Below, piece by piece: positions 50,392 to 59,600 of a DNA stretch of 64,000 nucleotides. Source of the DNA: Deltaproteobacteria bacterium (GTDB taxonomy: Bacteria; Myxococcota; Kuafuiibacteriia; Kuafuiibacteriales; Kuafuiibacteriaceae); assembly GCA_016713425.1 (NCBI GenBank), contig JADJPE010000005.1, positions 1,736,001-1,800,000 on the forward strand, written 5' to 3'. The position numbers and the translations under genes were made by a program. Each line of letters starts with the position of its first letter. Position 1 is the stretch's first letter. The notes beneath the pieces were generated by a model, which was not told where the DNA came from, searched no databases, and saw only the letters and a program-made list of their open reading frames with translations.

Positions 50392-52430
50392 AGACCGAAC
50401 GCTCGTCTTCTTTGCCCGTAGGCTTGTCGCCGAGCCCGCCGCCTTCATCCGCCGTGATCTCGGCGCTTCACGCCGCGATCGTACGGCACGATGGACGGCT
50501 TCTCCTGAAAACGTTGCGGAGCACACGCGGCGCTGCGAGTCAGGCGCTGAAGCGAAGATATCAGGCGACTTGGGGCACAGATCTTGAGCGCGCGCTTCGT
50601 GGGCGCTTCCAGGGGCCGACGTTGGGCGCCGCGCTGGCCGAGCTCGCGGGCCATCCGCCAGCGGCAAATGTTCTCTCGGTTCGCTCAGCGATTCAGGATC
50701 GAGATCGCGCTTTCTTGCGGACGCTCCTCGCGGCGTTGAGTTTGCCGGAGGTTCAGGCACTTCATGCGGACTACCGAGCTCGGTATCGGCGAGGATTGAG
50801 CGCAGACGCCTTGAAGGGACTGGGGGGGCGCAAGCGCTTCGAAATGCAGGCTCTGTTGCGCGGACCGCCGCCGAACGAGCGAGCACAGACTTCGCGGCTC
50901 GATGCGGCCTGGCGTCTCGAACGGGCTGGGCTCGCTAATCTTCCGGGCCGGATCATTCTCGATGCGATCGGTGGCGAAGGGCCGGCGCTGGACAAGGCGA
51001 TTCACGCGCTCGATCGAGCGCAGGCCTCGGGGGCCGAAGGCGTGGTGCACATCGCGGAGCTGCAGGGGCAGGTCCGGCATCTCCTTGATGCCTATGCGAT
51101 GCGCCGGGACCACGTGCGGGGACGGATTGCAACGTGCGCTGCGTTCTTGGCGTCGGTCGCCGCTTCGTGGGGCTTTTTGCGGGCTGGCGGCCCATACCTG
51201 CCGCGTGCGCTTTCGCGGGCGGTCGTCTTTGGTGCGGGCGCAGGCCTGATCGGCGAGGGCGTGCTGGGTGGGCATTCGGTGGGAGCGCGGCAGCTCGAAG
51301 AGGGCGCCCTTCGGGGTGCGGCGGAGGGTCTCATCGGGGTTGCGGGCGCCGCGGTGATCGCGTTTCCGCTCGGGCAGGTCTTCCTTCAAAGACCCGTTCT
51401 GCGATCGGTTCAGCAGGGTCTCGTCATTGGGGGCGTTGGGGGTGGCGCAGGGATGGCGCTGAGAGAGGCCGCCTCATCGGCGACTTGGGAGAACGGCCGG
51501 CGCGACGGTCGACGGCGGGTAGCGGGAAGTTTGGCCGCGGGTGCTGCCGTCGGCGCGGTGCTGGGCGCTGTTCTCGGAGGTCTTGCCGCGTGGGCGGGCG
51601 CGTTGAAGCGAACGAGAACGGCGTTCAGCGAAGTTGGACGTGTCGCGGGCGCATCGGCCAACACGCCGGGACCCCAAGCCGAGCTCGAAGCTTGTCAGCG
51701 GATTCTGTCATCGGCGGCTGCGCGCGCGGACGTCGGCTCGCCGATGCGGACGCTCGAGACGGCTCTGCGCGCACCGGACGTTCGGATCCTGGAGCAGAAG
51801 GTTCTCGGAGGCGGCGTGGAAGGCAGCTATGTCGTTCGTTTGAGCAACGGACTCAAGTGCGTCTGGAAGCCGTCGGTCGGTGAGAACGTCCGGCTCCCCT
51901 TCCGGGGGCGCCGCGGCCTACGCGAGTCCGCCGCCTATCTCGTCGATCGAGAGATGGGGCACCTGGCGCAAGTTCCCCCTACGGTGTTTAGGAAGCTCGG
52001 AGAAGAATATGGGTCGCTCCAAGTCTTCTTGGATGCGCCCACCGCGAGCAAGGTTTCAGAGGCACGACAGCCCATGCTTCGAGTGTTGGATTCCATTCTC
52101 GGAAATCCGGATCGACATGGCGCGAACTTCCTCGGCGACGGGATCCCGATCGACCATGGGCTTGGACTACCTCTTGCGAACGGGCAAGAAGGTTGGGGTG
52201 GTCAGCTCGCTCGAAAGTTGCTGTTCGACGAGTTCATGGGGCTCAAGCACATTCGACCGGTTGAGCTCGGAGTCGAAGACATGGCCGCAGTGCGTCGTCT
52301 CAAAGCGGCGATGCCGAGGCTTGGCCGAACGCTTCGAGAGCTCGGCATTGAACGCTCGGCGGTTGCTGCTATGCGACGGCGCGTGGACCAAATCCTAAGG
52401 ACTGGAATCGCGGACGAGTCGTGGGTTTGA
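50388..52430 (+). CDS. annexin-like repeats fused to a PI3/PI4-kinase-like domain
   Basis: A 680-residue multidomain protein. Residues 21-85 and 93-160 match the annexin-repeat pattern, with an (A/L)-rich first helix, then KRRYQATWGTDLERALRG and ADYRARYRRGLSADALKG as the Y-x-x-x-x-x-x-x-L block. The GxGT calcium loop is absent. Residues 245-405 hold several glycine-rich hydrophobic segments (AAGAAVGAVLGAVLGGLAAW is typical). Residues 465-640 resemble the PI3/PI4-kinase (type II PI4K/actin-fragmin kinase) fold: GLKCVWKPSVGEN for the ATP lysine, GLRESAAYLVDREMG, the catalytic loop LGNPDRHGANFL and the metal-binding IDHGLGLPL. A phosphotransferase acting at a membrane is a reasonable inference; the substrate (lipid, protein or other) is unknown. 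ATG at 50388 overlaps the upstream stop by 4 bases. Confidence 0.72.
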   Translation: MKTERSSSLPVGLSPSPPPSSAVISALHAAIVRHDGRLLLKTLRSTRGAASQALKRRYQATWGTDLERALRGRFQGPTLGAALAELAGHPPAANVLSVRSAIQDRDRAFLRTLLAALSLPEVQALHADYRARYRRGLSADALKGLGGRKRFEMQALLRGPPPNERAQTSRLDAAWRLERAGLANLPGRIILDAIGGEGPALDKAIHALDRAQASGAEGVVHIAELQGQVRHLLDAYAMRRDHVRGRIATCAAFLASVAASWGFLRAGGPYLPRALSRAVVFGAGAGLIGEGVLGGHSVGARQLEEGALRGAAEGLIGVAGAAVIAFPLGQVFLQRPVLRSVQQGLVIGGVGGGAGMALREAASSATWENGRRDGRRRVAGSLAAGAAVGAVLGAVLGGLAAWAGALKRTRTAFSEVGRVAGASANTPGPQAELEACQRILSSAAARADVGSPMRTLETALRAPDVRILEQKVLGGGVEGSYVVRLSNGLKCVWKPSVGENVRLPFRGRRGLRESAAYLVDREMGHLAQVPPTVFRKLGEEYGSLQVFLDAPTASKVSEARQPMLRVLDSILGNPDRHGANFLGDGIPIDHGLGLPLANGQEGWGGQLARKLLFDEFMGLKHIRPVELGVEDMAAVRRLKAAMPRLGRTLRELGIERSAVAAMRRRVDQILRTGIADESWV

Positions 52431-52488
52431 AGCGAGGCGCACTAGACTAGAGCCGGGCGAACATCGGCGGATTCGTGAACCAGGTCCG

Positions 52489-53385
52489 TTACGCGGGCAA
52501 CCGGAACGGTCCGCCCGTCGGTTGCAAGGGCTCCTGCAGGGGCTCCTCGGCGTGAGACCGTCGTCCTGGGGCCGTCTGCAGCGCATTCAGCGTCGGGTCA
52601 GCGGTCACGCCGTCGCCAAGGGGTGGGCGGCGCACGAGCGATATCAGACCGTCGTCCGCGTGTTCCATCAGATCCTCGAGCGAGCGAAACTCGTGACCTC
52701 CTCGCGGCAGAAGACGAAGCCATCCTTCCTTCTTCCACTTCGCGAAGGCGCGGGATATCGACCGCTCAGTTGCTCCGAGGCACCGCGCCAGCATGGGCTG
52801 CGAGAGACCTAGTCGAAGCTCGAGCCGCCCGATCGTCGGGACAACGGTCGCAGCCTTTGCCACAGACAGGAAGAAGTTCGCGAGTCGAACCTCGAGCGGC
52901 AGCAAGAGCGTCGCTTGGAGTTGGTAGGAGAGGAGCGCAACACACCCAGCAATATCCTTCGTCATCAGGAAACAGGCCCTCGCGTTATGGCGCAGCGCCT
53001 CCTGGAAATCGTCGTTCGGAATGAAGGCAACGGTGGACTCAGTCAGCGCTTCCGCACGGTGAAAGTGCGTCCATCCCCAGAATAGCTCCATGTCTCCAAA
53101 GAGTCCCGGGCTGGTGAAGACTTTCATCAGGACGCTCGAACCATCGGGACCACAGCCAAACTCACCGACAACGCCGCCGATCATAACCTTCGCCGAATGC
53201 ACGGGTTCGCCGACATCGAATACAACGTCCCCGGGGCGAAACGAGCGAAGCGTCAGCCGAGCCGCCAGCCGCCCGAGGCACGCTGCGTCCAGGGCGGCCA
53301 GGACCGGGTTTCGGCGAAGTGCACGGAGCGTGTCGACCGTTGATGGCGGCTCAGGTGACCTCTTGTGGCGACCGGACGGCGGCAT
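52489..53385 (-). CDS. CRP/FNR-family transcriptional regulator
   Basis: A 298-residue regulator. The cyclic-nucleotide-binding fold begins at LAARLTLRSFRPGDVVFDVG and includes GGVVGEFGCGPDGSSVLMKV, then PGLFGDMELFWG. The helix-turn-helix is LRLGLSQPMLARCLGATERS followed by ISRAFAKWKKEGWL. No CxxC-type iron-sulphur cysteines are visible, so it is not FNR-like. The canonical R-x-x-S-A phosphate-binding cassette of CRP is not evident either, so the ligand is unknown. ATG at 53385 starts the protein; upstream frame is repeat-derived. The 60-residue tail after the HTH is unusual. It is convergent with the kinase cassette. Confidence 0.87.
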   Translation of the reverse strand: MPPSGRHKRSPEPPSTVDTLRALRRNPVLAALDAACLGRLAARLTLRSFRPGDVVFDVGEPVHSAKVMIGGVVGEFGCGPDGSSVLMKVFTSPGLFGDMELFWGWTHFHRAEALTESTVAFIPNDDFQEALRHNARACFLMTKDIAGCVALLSYQLQATLLLPLEVRLANFFLSVAKAATVVPTIGRLELRLGLSQPMLARCLGATERSISRAFAKWKKEGWLRLLPRGGHEFRSLEDLMEHADDGLISLVRRPPLGDGVTADPTLNALQTAPGRRSHAEEPLQEPLQPTGGPFRLPA

Positions 53386-53529
53386 AGCGTCCCAATGTCT
53401 ATCGGCTGGGGTTGAGCCACGTTGTGTCGATGTTCTCAGTCCACGGACCGGAGGCACTCTCGCCTCGGCCCTCAGCGCGACAGATGCCCACCACCATCTC
53501 ACTGAAATGATTGACACAAGACCAGCCCA

Positions 53530-53580
53530 TTTCAGTCTCGTATCTCGTACCTCGGACCTCGTATCTCGGACCGCTGAGCT
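53530..53580. repeat. degenerate tcgtatctcg/tcggacctcg repeats
   Basis: A short tract of imperfect 9-11-bp units upstream of the CRP/FNR-type gene, of the same general type as the tracts at 31068-31128 and 26150-26200. Any promoter for the regulator must lie close by. Confidence 0.6.
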
Positions 53581-53856
53581 CACGGTTCAACAACCAAAGG
53601 TGAGGGATGGACCGGCGTTTCGGTTGCAGCGAAAACGCGGGATTCGCTAGAGGCCGCCGTCTTTGCGGAGCTCATCGCTGCCGGACGATCACGCCGAAGA
53701 GGTCATGGCCTTGAGCGAGCGCATCGAGCAAGACGGTCCCGCCCTAGATGGCCAACGATCTGCCTCCAGGTTCCGCTCTTGTCGAGGTGTGCTCGACTCC
53801 GGCGCGGTCCTGGATCGGGCCGGCAATCCGCCGGGAGCGGGCCACACCGAGGTTTG

Positions 53857-53929
53857 TGATGCGTATTGCTTACGGCGTACACGGATACAGCCGCGGTCAC
53901 GCGACGCGGGCCCTCGACCTCATATCGAG
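53857..53929 (+). pseudogene. N-terminal fragment of a UGT/MurG-like glycosyltransferase
   Basis: MRIAYGVHGYSRGHATRALD matches the first strand and glycine-rich loop of glycosyltransferase family 28/UGT-like proteins. After this the frame loses all similarity. It is a gene fragment inside the 904-base stretch (53386-54289) that holds no intact gene. Confidence 0.6.
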
Positions 53930-54018
53930 CCAGGCGTATCCGCTTCACCAAGAGATCGATCTTGAACGTGCTCAAGCCTTCGTTCGCAAGGAACATCAGC
54001 GGATGAGCCAGACGTTTG

Positions 54019-54180
54019 GGCTTCAGCGGCGTCGGAGATCTGCGGAAGCAGCGATTCGTAGAGGTCTGGGGAAATCTCGCGGCGCGCGACGCGCGGGCAT
54101 GGGTCGATGCCTGCCGTGAGTGCTGGGCAGAGTGCGAGGTGATACCGAGCGCAATCTATTCGGGCGAGTTGTTTCGCCCT
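54019..54180 (+). pseudogene. C-terminal SPASM-domain fragment of a radical-SAM protein
   Basis: GDLRKQRFVEVWGNLAARDA followed by CRECWAECEVIPSAIYSGEL is the typical end of radical-SAM/SPASM proteins (an NLR-x-Q-x-F-x-E-(V/I)-W motif, then the Cys cluster). No radical-SAM CxxxCxxC core lies upstream, only the unrelated glycosyltransferase fragment. It is therefore a truncated remnant. Confidence 0.68.
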
Positions 54181-54289
54181 CGCTCCTGGTTCATTGGCCG
54201 CGCTGATCGGAGCCAGCCTCGGTGACGACAGGGATCCGCGCAATCACATCTTGTCGTAGATGCCCACGAGAACCTGAGCCGATCGGTTT

Positions 54290-56542
54290 GTGCTTTCCAA
54301 CGAGCCGAACTTGTCACGGACGTTCGCGAAACAAGCCCTTGTCCGTAGCGATAAGCGCCGAATGCAAATCTCGAGGTCGATTCCTCCCCGGCGTCCGAAC
54401 GCCAGCGGCCATCGTGCGTTCTTCGGTTCTCCCGCATCAGCGCAGCACCGAGCGCGCATCCAACGGCTGCGCCGCGCTCATGAGACAACTCAGGGCCCCG
54501 CCGAAGCTCTCGGATCTCACCTTGGCCCAGGTTCGCGCGGTGTCTCGACGTCCGAGGCCTCAGCCCGAGGTTCCGTCGAACTGCTGCTCAGGACCCGCAT
54601 TGCGCACGCCAATGATCGGGAGATAGGACCCCTGTCGGCGTGCCTTGAAGAAGTGAGTCGAACGTTGGCACCGTGGCGCGCGCACACGAGGGGGTGGCGC
54701 ATCGAGAGGCGCTCCGAAGAGCTCGAAGTTTCTTTCGCGCCGGGTCGACGCGGTGTTCCTTCCGCTCGTGGTGCGGCGACAACTGCAGCAAGCGCAACGA
54801 ACGCAGCAAGCGCAACGAACGCAGCGAGCGCAACAAGCGCGACGAGCGCTGCAGAATCTACGGAGCGGAGGCAAGAATGCGCATTCTGTCAGCTTCCGCC
54901 CGACGATACGCGGGTCATCGGTTGGCGCGACCTCCAGATCCGGCCCAATAGGTACCCATACGTCGGACCCGAGGGCGTGCACCTCCTCGTCACCACGCGG
55001 ACGCACGAGGAGCAAGGCTTCGACCTCCAGCGCCTTGGATCGATCATCGACCTCCAGCATGCCCTCCGCGCGGCGGGACGAGGCGATCGAACCTTCTTCT
55101 TCAACGGAATCATGGGAAACAGCCAAGCGCATTGGCATTGGCAACTCACGGATGCTCAGTTCCCGTTCTCTCGTCTTCTCGATCAGGGTAGGATCCTACT
55201 CACCACGATCCGACGAACGCCGCAGATCGTGATCTCGACCTACGACCAAGGCTTGATGAAGGGCGTGCTCTTCGAGGGCACGAAGGCCTCCGTTCAGCGC
55301 TGGGCACAACAGCTCGTTCGCGGTCTCGAAGACCATCCCGAATCGGAGGGACGGTACAATCTCGCCCTCTTGCCGCTCCGTGGAGACCGGACACGGCTTA
55401 TCGTGATCCCGCGTCGCGCGCCGACGCCCGAGACCAAAGCGGTCGGGACGCTGACATATCTTGGGCACATCCTCGTGCAAGCCGAGACCGTCAGTGATGA
55501 GAATCTCCGCGCGCATCTTTCGGCAGCCCATGAACAGGTGATCGCACCGCGCACCTTGTCGGTCGTCCAGGCGCTCCGTGACGCGCCCGAACCGCCTATC
55601 CTGGCCCTTCGCTCCGAGTCCCCCGTGATGCTTCGCGACGTGCGCAACGACCCGGTCGTGATCGACAGCCACGGCGAGTTTGTTCTTCCAAGCCATCTGA
55701 GTGCCGGCGGCGTGAAGCTTCCTCGAACGACCGTGCCCGGTCGTCGACTTCGCTTCGTGGTCTTTGGAGACGATGGCCATGACAGCCTCGAAGCCAAGGA
55801 TGTGAGCACGGCGGTCCGGAAGATCGCCGAGAGCTCGGGTGCTCACTTTGGGCTTCATACGGGCGACATCATGTACCCGTCCGGGATGAGGGATCCGAAG
55901 GACCCGCGCGGAAAAGCCATCGTCGTCGATCGCCATGCCGGACTGAAGAAGCTCTACCTCGCGAACGGGAACCACGATTGGGGCAACCATGAAGGCGCCG
56001 GAGACCCCGATGTCTGGCGCACGGTGGCAGCACAGGGCGACAACAACCTCGTCATGCCCGCTCGCTACTACGAGTTCGGCTACCGCTTCGGTCCGACGAC
56101 CGCTGCCTTCTTCGTTCTGGATACCTCGGTCCTCGCCTCGGATGACCCTCAGCGGGACTGGCTCGCGACCGCGCTCAACAAGTCAAAGGCGGACTGGAAG
56201 ATCGTCGTCGGACATCACCCGCTCTATTCGTATGGGCTCCATGGTTCACAGCCGCACATTCAGGAACTCCTGCGTGGGAACCTCAATGCCCACGCGGATC
56301 TCTACGTGGGAGGCCATGAGCACGATCTTCAGGTTCTCGAGAAAGATCATGTCGTCTATCTCGTGAGCGGGGCTTCCTCCGACACGCGTCGCACTTCGAG
56401 CGGATCCGAGACGCACTTCTCGGCCGGCGACACGTTCGGATTCATGTCGGTTGGCCTCGAGGATGACAAGCTGAGCATCGAAGTCCACGGCCCGCACGGC
56501 GAATCTCTCTTCAAGAGCGACCGACGTCGACGACAACGATAG
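54290..56542 (+). CDS. GalT/ATP-adenylyltransferase-like domain fused to a metallophosphoesterase
   Basis: A protein of up to 750 residues. The first 100 or so residues are poorly conserved and the start is uncertain (GTG 54290; ATG 54362). An Ala-Ser-Thr-Asn repeat (54780-54850) precedes a Cys pair (ECAFCQLPPDD). Then comes a HIT-superfamily transferase region: RPNRYPYVGPEGVHLLVTTR and FFNGIMGNSQAHWHWQLTD, the H-x-H-x-Q catalytic motif of GalT, Ap4A phosphorylase and GDP-L-galactose phosphorylase. From about residue 475 lies a calcineurin-type phosphoesterase: VVFGDDGHDS, LHTGDIMYPSG, LANGNHDWGNHE, VVGHHPLYSYG and VGGHEHDLQVL. The two halves could act in sequence on a nucleotide or nucleotide-sugar. 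No signal peptide is seen. Confidence 0.82.
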   Translation: MLSNEPNLSRTFAKQALVRSDKRRMQISRSIPPRRPNASGHRAFFGSPASAQHRARIQRLRRAHETTQGPAEALGSHLGPGSRGVSTSEASARGSVELLLRTRIAHANDREIGPLSACLEEVSRTLAPWRAHTRGWRIERRSEELEVSFAPGRRGVPSARGAATTAASATNAASATNAASATSATSAAESTERRQECAFCQLPPDDTRVIGWRDLQIRPNRYPYVGPEGVHLLVTTRTHEEQGFDLQRLGSIIDLQHALRAAGRGDRTFFFNGIMGNSQAHWHWQLTDAQFPFSRLLDQGRILLTTIRRTPQIVISTYDQGLMKGVLFEGTKASVQRWAQQLVRGLEDHPESEGRYNLALLPLRGDRTRLIVIPRRAPTPETKAVGTLTYLGHILVQAETVSDENLRAHLSAAHEQVIAPRTLSVVQALRDAPEPPILALRSESPVMLRDVRNDPVVIDSHGEFVLPSHLSAGGVKLPRTTVPGRRLRFVVFGDDGHDSLEAKDVSTAVRKIAESSGAHFGLHTGDIMYPSGMRDPKDPRGKAIVVDRHAGLKKLYLANGNHDWGNHEGAGDPDVWRTVAAQGDNNLVMPARYYEFGYRFGPTTAAFFVLDTSVLASDDPQRDWLATALNKSKADWKIVVGHHPLYSYGLHGSQPHIQELLRGNLNAHADLYVGGHEHDLQVLEKDHVVYLVSGASSDTRRTSSGSETHFSAGDTFGFMSVGLEDDKLSIEVHGPHGESLFKSDRRRRQR

Positions 56543-56684
56543 CGAAGACAGTCATGATGACCCAGACCCAGCCCAGACCCATCGAGGAAAGCCGATGAAT
56601 CGTATTCCGAGAGCGAGAAGCACGCGGCCATCGTCGAGGCCTTTCGCGAGTGCGAGTGCGAGTGCGAGTGCGCGTAGTCTCCAT
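56543..56684. repeat. convergent intergenic region with (GCGAGT)4 microsatellite
   Basis: Four exact gcgagt units occupy 56646-56669, close to the stop of the NGL-repeat gene. Short accc-type repeats lie near 56560-56580. The region separates two convergent genes and should contain their terminators, but no hairpin with a T-tract was found. Confidence 0.7.
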
Positions 56685-59600
56685 CTACAGTGAGAATCGA
56701 GTCAGCCGCGCGTCGTCGAGCAACATCACGCTGCCAGACGTCTTCACGACCCGGAACCGAATCGTATTCGTCGGTTCACTTACGTCTCGGATCTCTAAGA
56801 AGTTGATCCATCCTCCCTTTGAGGAGGTGTTCTCGAGTGGACTTTCGGTCATCCCCACCAAGACGCCCGCGGCCGTCCGTTCTTCGATCTGAAGGTAGGC
56901 AGAGAGCGTTGCTTTCCTCCCCGTCGTCGCGGCACTCACGCGGACGACATAGTGCCCCGCTCCAACGGCGCCCACGTCTTCGGTAACGGAGGCCATCTGG
57001 CTCGTCGTCAACATAGCGGATGGATCTGCACTCCCTCTTTCGAGGTAGTGCTTGAAGGTTCCGGTGGAAGCGGTCCAACCGGCGACATTCGTGTCGAAGT
57101 TGGGGTTCGAGAGCAGGTTGATCCCATCGTCGACCCAACCGTTGCAATCGTTGTCGATCCCGTCCAGAAGCTCGGGCGCCGAGGGGTGATGGGCGGCGTT
57201 GGCATCATCGCAGTCGTTGCCGTTGGCGACGTACCCGCCTGGGGAGAAACACGCCTCGACGATCGCGGACGGATCTCCGAAGCCGTCACCGTCGGCGTCC
57301 CGAAAAAACGTGGGCGCGGCGCAGTCGGCCGGGCATGAATCGCAGGACTCGGCGCCAGAGCAAACGCCATCGCCACATGCTTCACATGCACCGCAATCGA
57401 TTGCGCAACTCGAACATGTCTCCTCCGCCGCACAGATGCTATCACCACAGAGGGACGATGATCCGGAAGAACCCGTCGCGGAGCAGTCAAGAGGCTCATA
57501 GATGTTGCTCTCCGTGAAGTCGCAGATCTCGTCGCCCGGGGTCACGAGCTGCATTGTGCGGATCGGACTCCACCGCACGTCATACTGGAGCTGAGATGTG
57601 CCTGGCACCGGACGAGAACCCCATTCCCAGACGCTGCCGTCGCTGAGTTGGGCGCTCGTCGAGCCGCCGCCCGGGCGAACGCTCCCGGGGAGCTCGATCG
57701 ATCGCGGCGTGGCGAGATTGCCGGCCGGCGCCGTGCATTCTCCCGAGCTGTTCTTGCCCCAGCACCAAAGGCTCCCGTCGGCCTTGGTGGCGACCACGTG
57801 GTACCGCCCTGCGCGCAGATCCGTTACCTGGCCGTCGAGCATCGAAGCCCCCGACTGAACGGGCACGCTCGAGATCCCGCCCAACAGACCCGTGCCAAGT
57901 TGACCCTGTGCATTGCTCCCCCAGCACCACACAGTGCCGTCCGCTTTGAGCGCGCACGACAGACTCCATCCCAGCGAAATCTGGACTACGTCGTGACCGA
58001 GCTCGCTGGCGCCTGCCCTCACCGGACTCAATCGTCCTGTCTGAGTGCCGTCCCCGAGTTCGCCGTTCCCGTTTTTGCCCCAGCACCACACCGTGCCATC
58101 CATCTTGAGTGCACATGTGTGCGCGAACCCAGCCTCGACCTGCGCAACTTGATCGCCCAGCTCCCCAAGGCCCGCCTGCGTTGGAATCGGGCGTGAGAGC
58201 GAGCTCGTGCCATCACCAATCTGGCCGTCGGCGTTTCTGCCCCAGCACCACAGCGTGCCGTCCATCTTCACTGCACACGCATGCGCATCGCCCGCGGCAA
58301 CGCTGGCCACAGAGCCCGCCAATGCGTCGACGCGAACCGCTGTGCTTCGATTCGTCCCGGTTCCGTCGCCCAGCCGACCCTCCGCATTGGATCCCCAGGC
58401 GTAGACGGTACCGTCCGCGAGTTTCACACAACTGAAGCTGTTCGCACCAGCAAACTGGCGCGGATCGTTCCTCGGATCTCGTGGATCGGGCAGCCCGATC
58501 ACGGGGACGGCCTCGCTTCGATCAATGTTCGTGCCGTCACCGAGCTCACCGAAGAAGTTCGTACCCCAACACCAGACGGTGCCATTCTCTCGTCGCGCGC
58601 AAGTATGGTTCTCACCGAATGACATCGAGTTCTCCGTCATCAAGAACGTGTTGAGCACGACATCTTCGGTCTCGCTCCCGCAGTTCGTATAGTTGCCTTC
58701 ACTGTCCGTTGACGCACATCCACCCAACTCGGGCGCGTTGCAGTAGGGCAGCGGATCAGGGCTGAAGCCGCAGCTCCCGTCGGTGCACAAGCGCCCAGCA
58801 GGACCTCCGCCCGCCGCCTTGCATGCATGGAGCGCCGGCGCATCCCCGAAAACGTTCCCCCAAAACGCCCCTTCATGGTGCCGGAACTGTGCGCGTTCCA
58901 CCGAGTTGACGGCCAGGCCCGCGTACGGCCCGCGCAGGGAAATTCGAACCGTCGCGCCGAGCGCGTTGGTTCGGGCCGCGAGACAAGCTGAGATCGCCTT
59001 CTGTCCGGGCACGTCGAGCGCGCCCGTTTTCCATCCGGGTGCGAGTCCAAGGGCGCCGTAGAAGGTCGCAAGCTCCGAGGGAAGTTGGATCGCCACCTCG
59101 TCGCCCGGATTGAGCGCGCATTCTACGGTGTATTTCAGAAGCTTACGCAGGTCAGCTTGCTGTGGGGGATTGAGCGCAAGACCTGGATAGGCGTCGCCGC
59201 TGCTGTCGATGGGGCGATAGTGTTCGACGCACCAACGGAGTGTCTCGCTGTCGTCGATGCCGTCTGGATTCTCGGCGAGGCCCGCGTTCTTCCAAGCCGG
59301 CGCGAGCCCGTGATAGCCGGGGTATACAACTGGGTCGCCATTCGACCGATACATCATCACAGCGTCGCCCTCGGGCAGCGCACACCACACGAGATGGCCC
59401 ATCATCGATTCGAACGCCACCTCCTGATCGGCGGTAAGATCGACCAACTCGCCAGAGGCGTTGGCCACGCGAAGCGCCGTCCCGGGTGCGGACCCGTTTA
59501 CGTAGAGGCCATTCAAAGGCAAGCCGTTCAAAGGTAGGCCGTTCACGTAAAGGCCGTTCGGATAGAGGCCATTCACGTACAAGCCGTTCAGCGGCAAACC

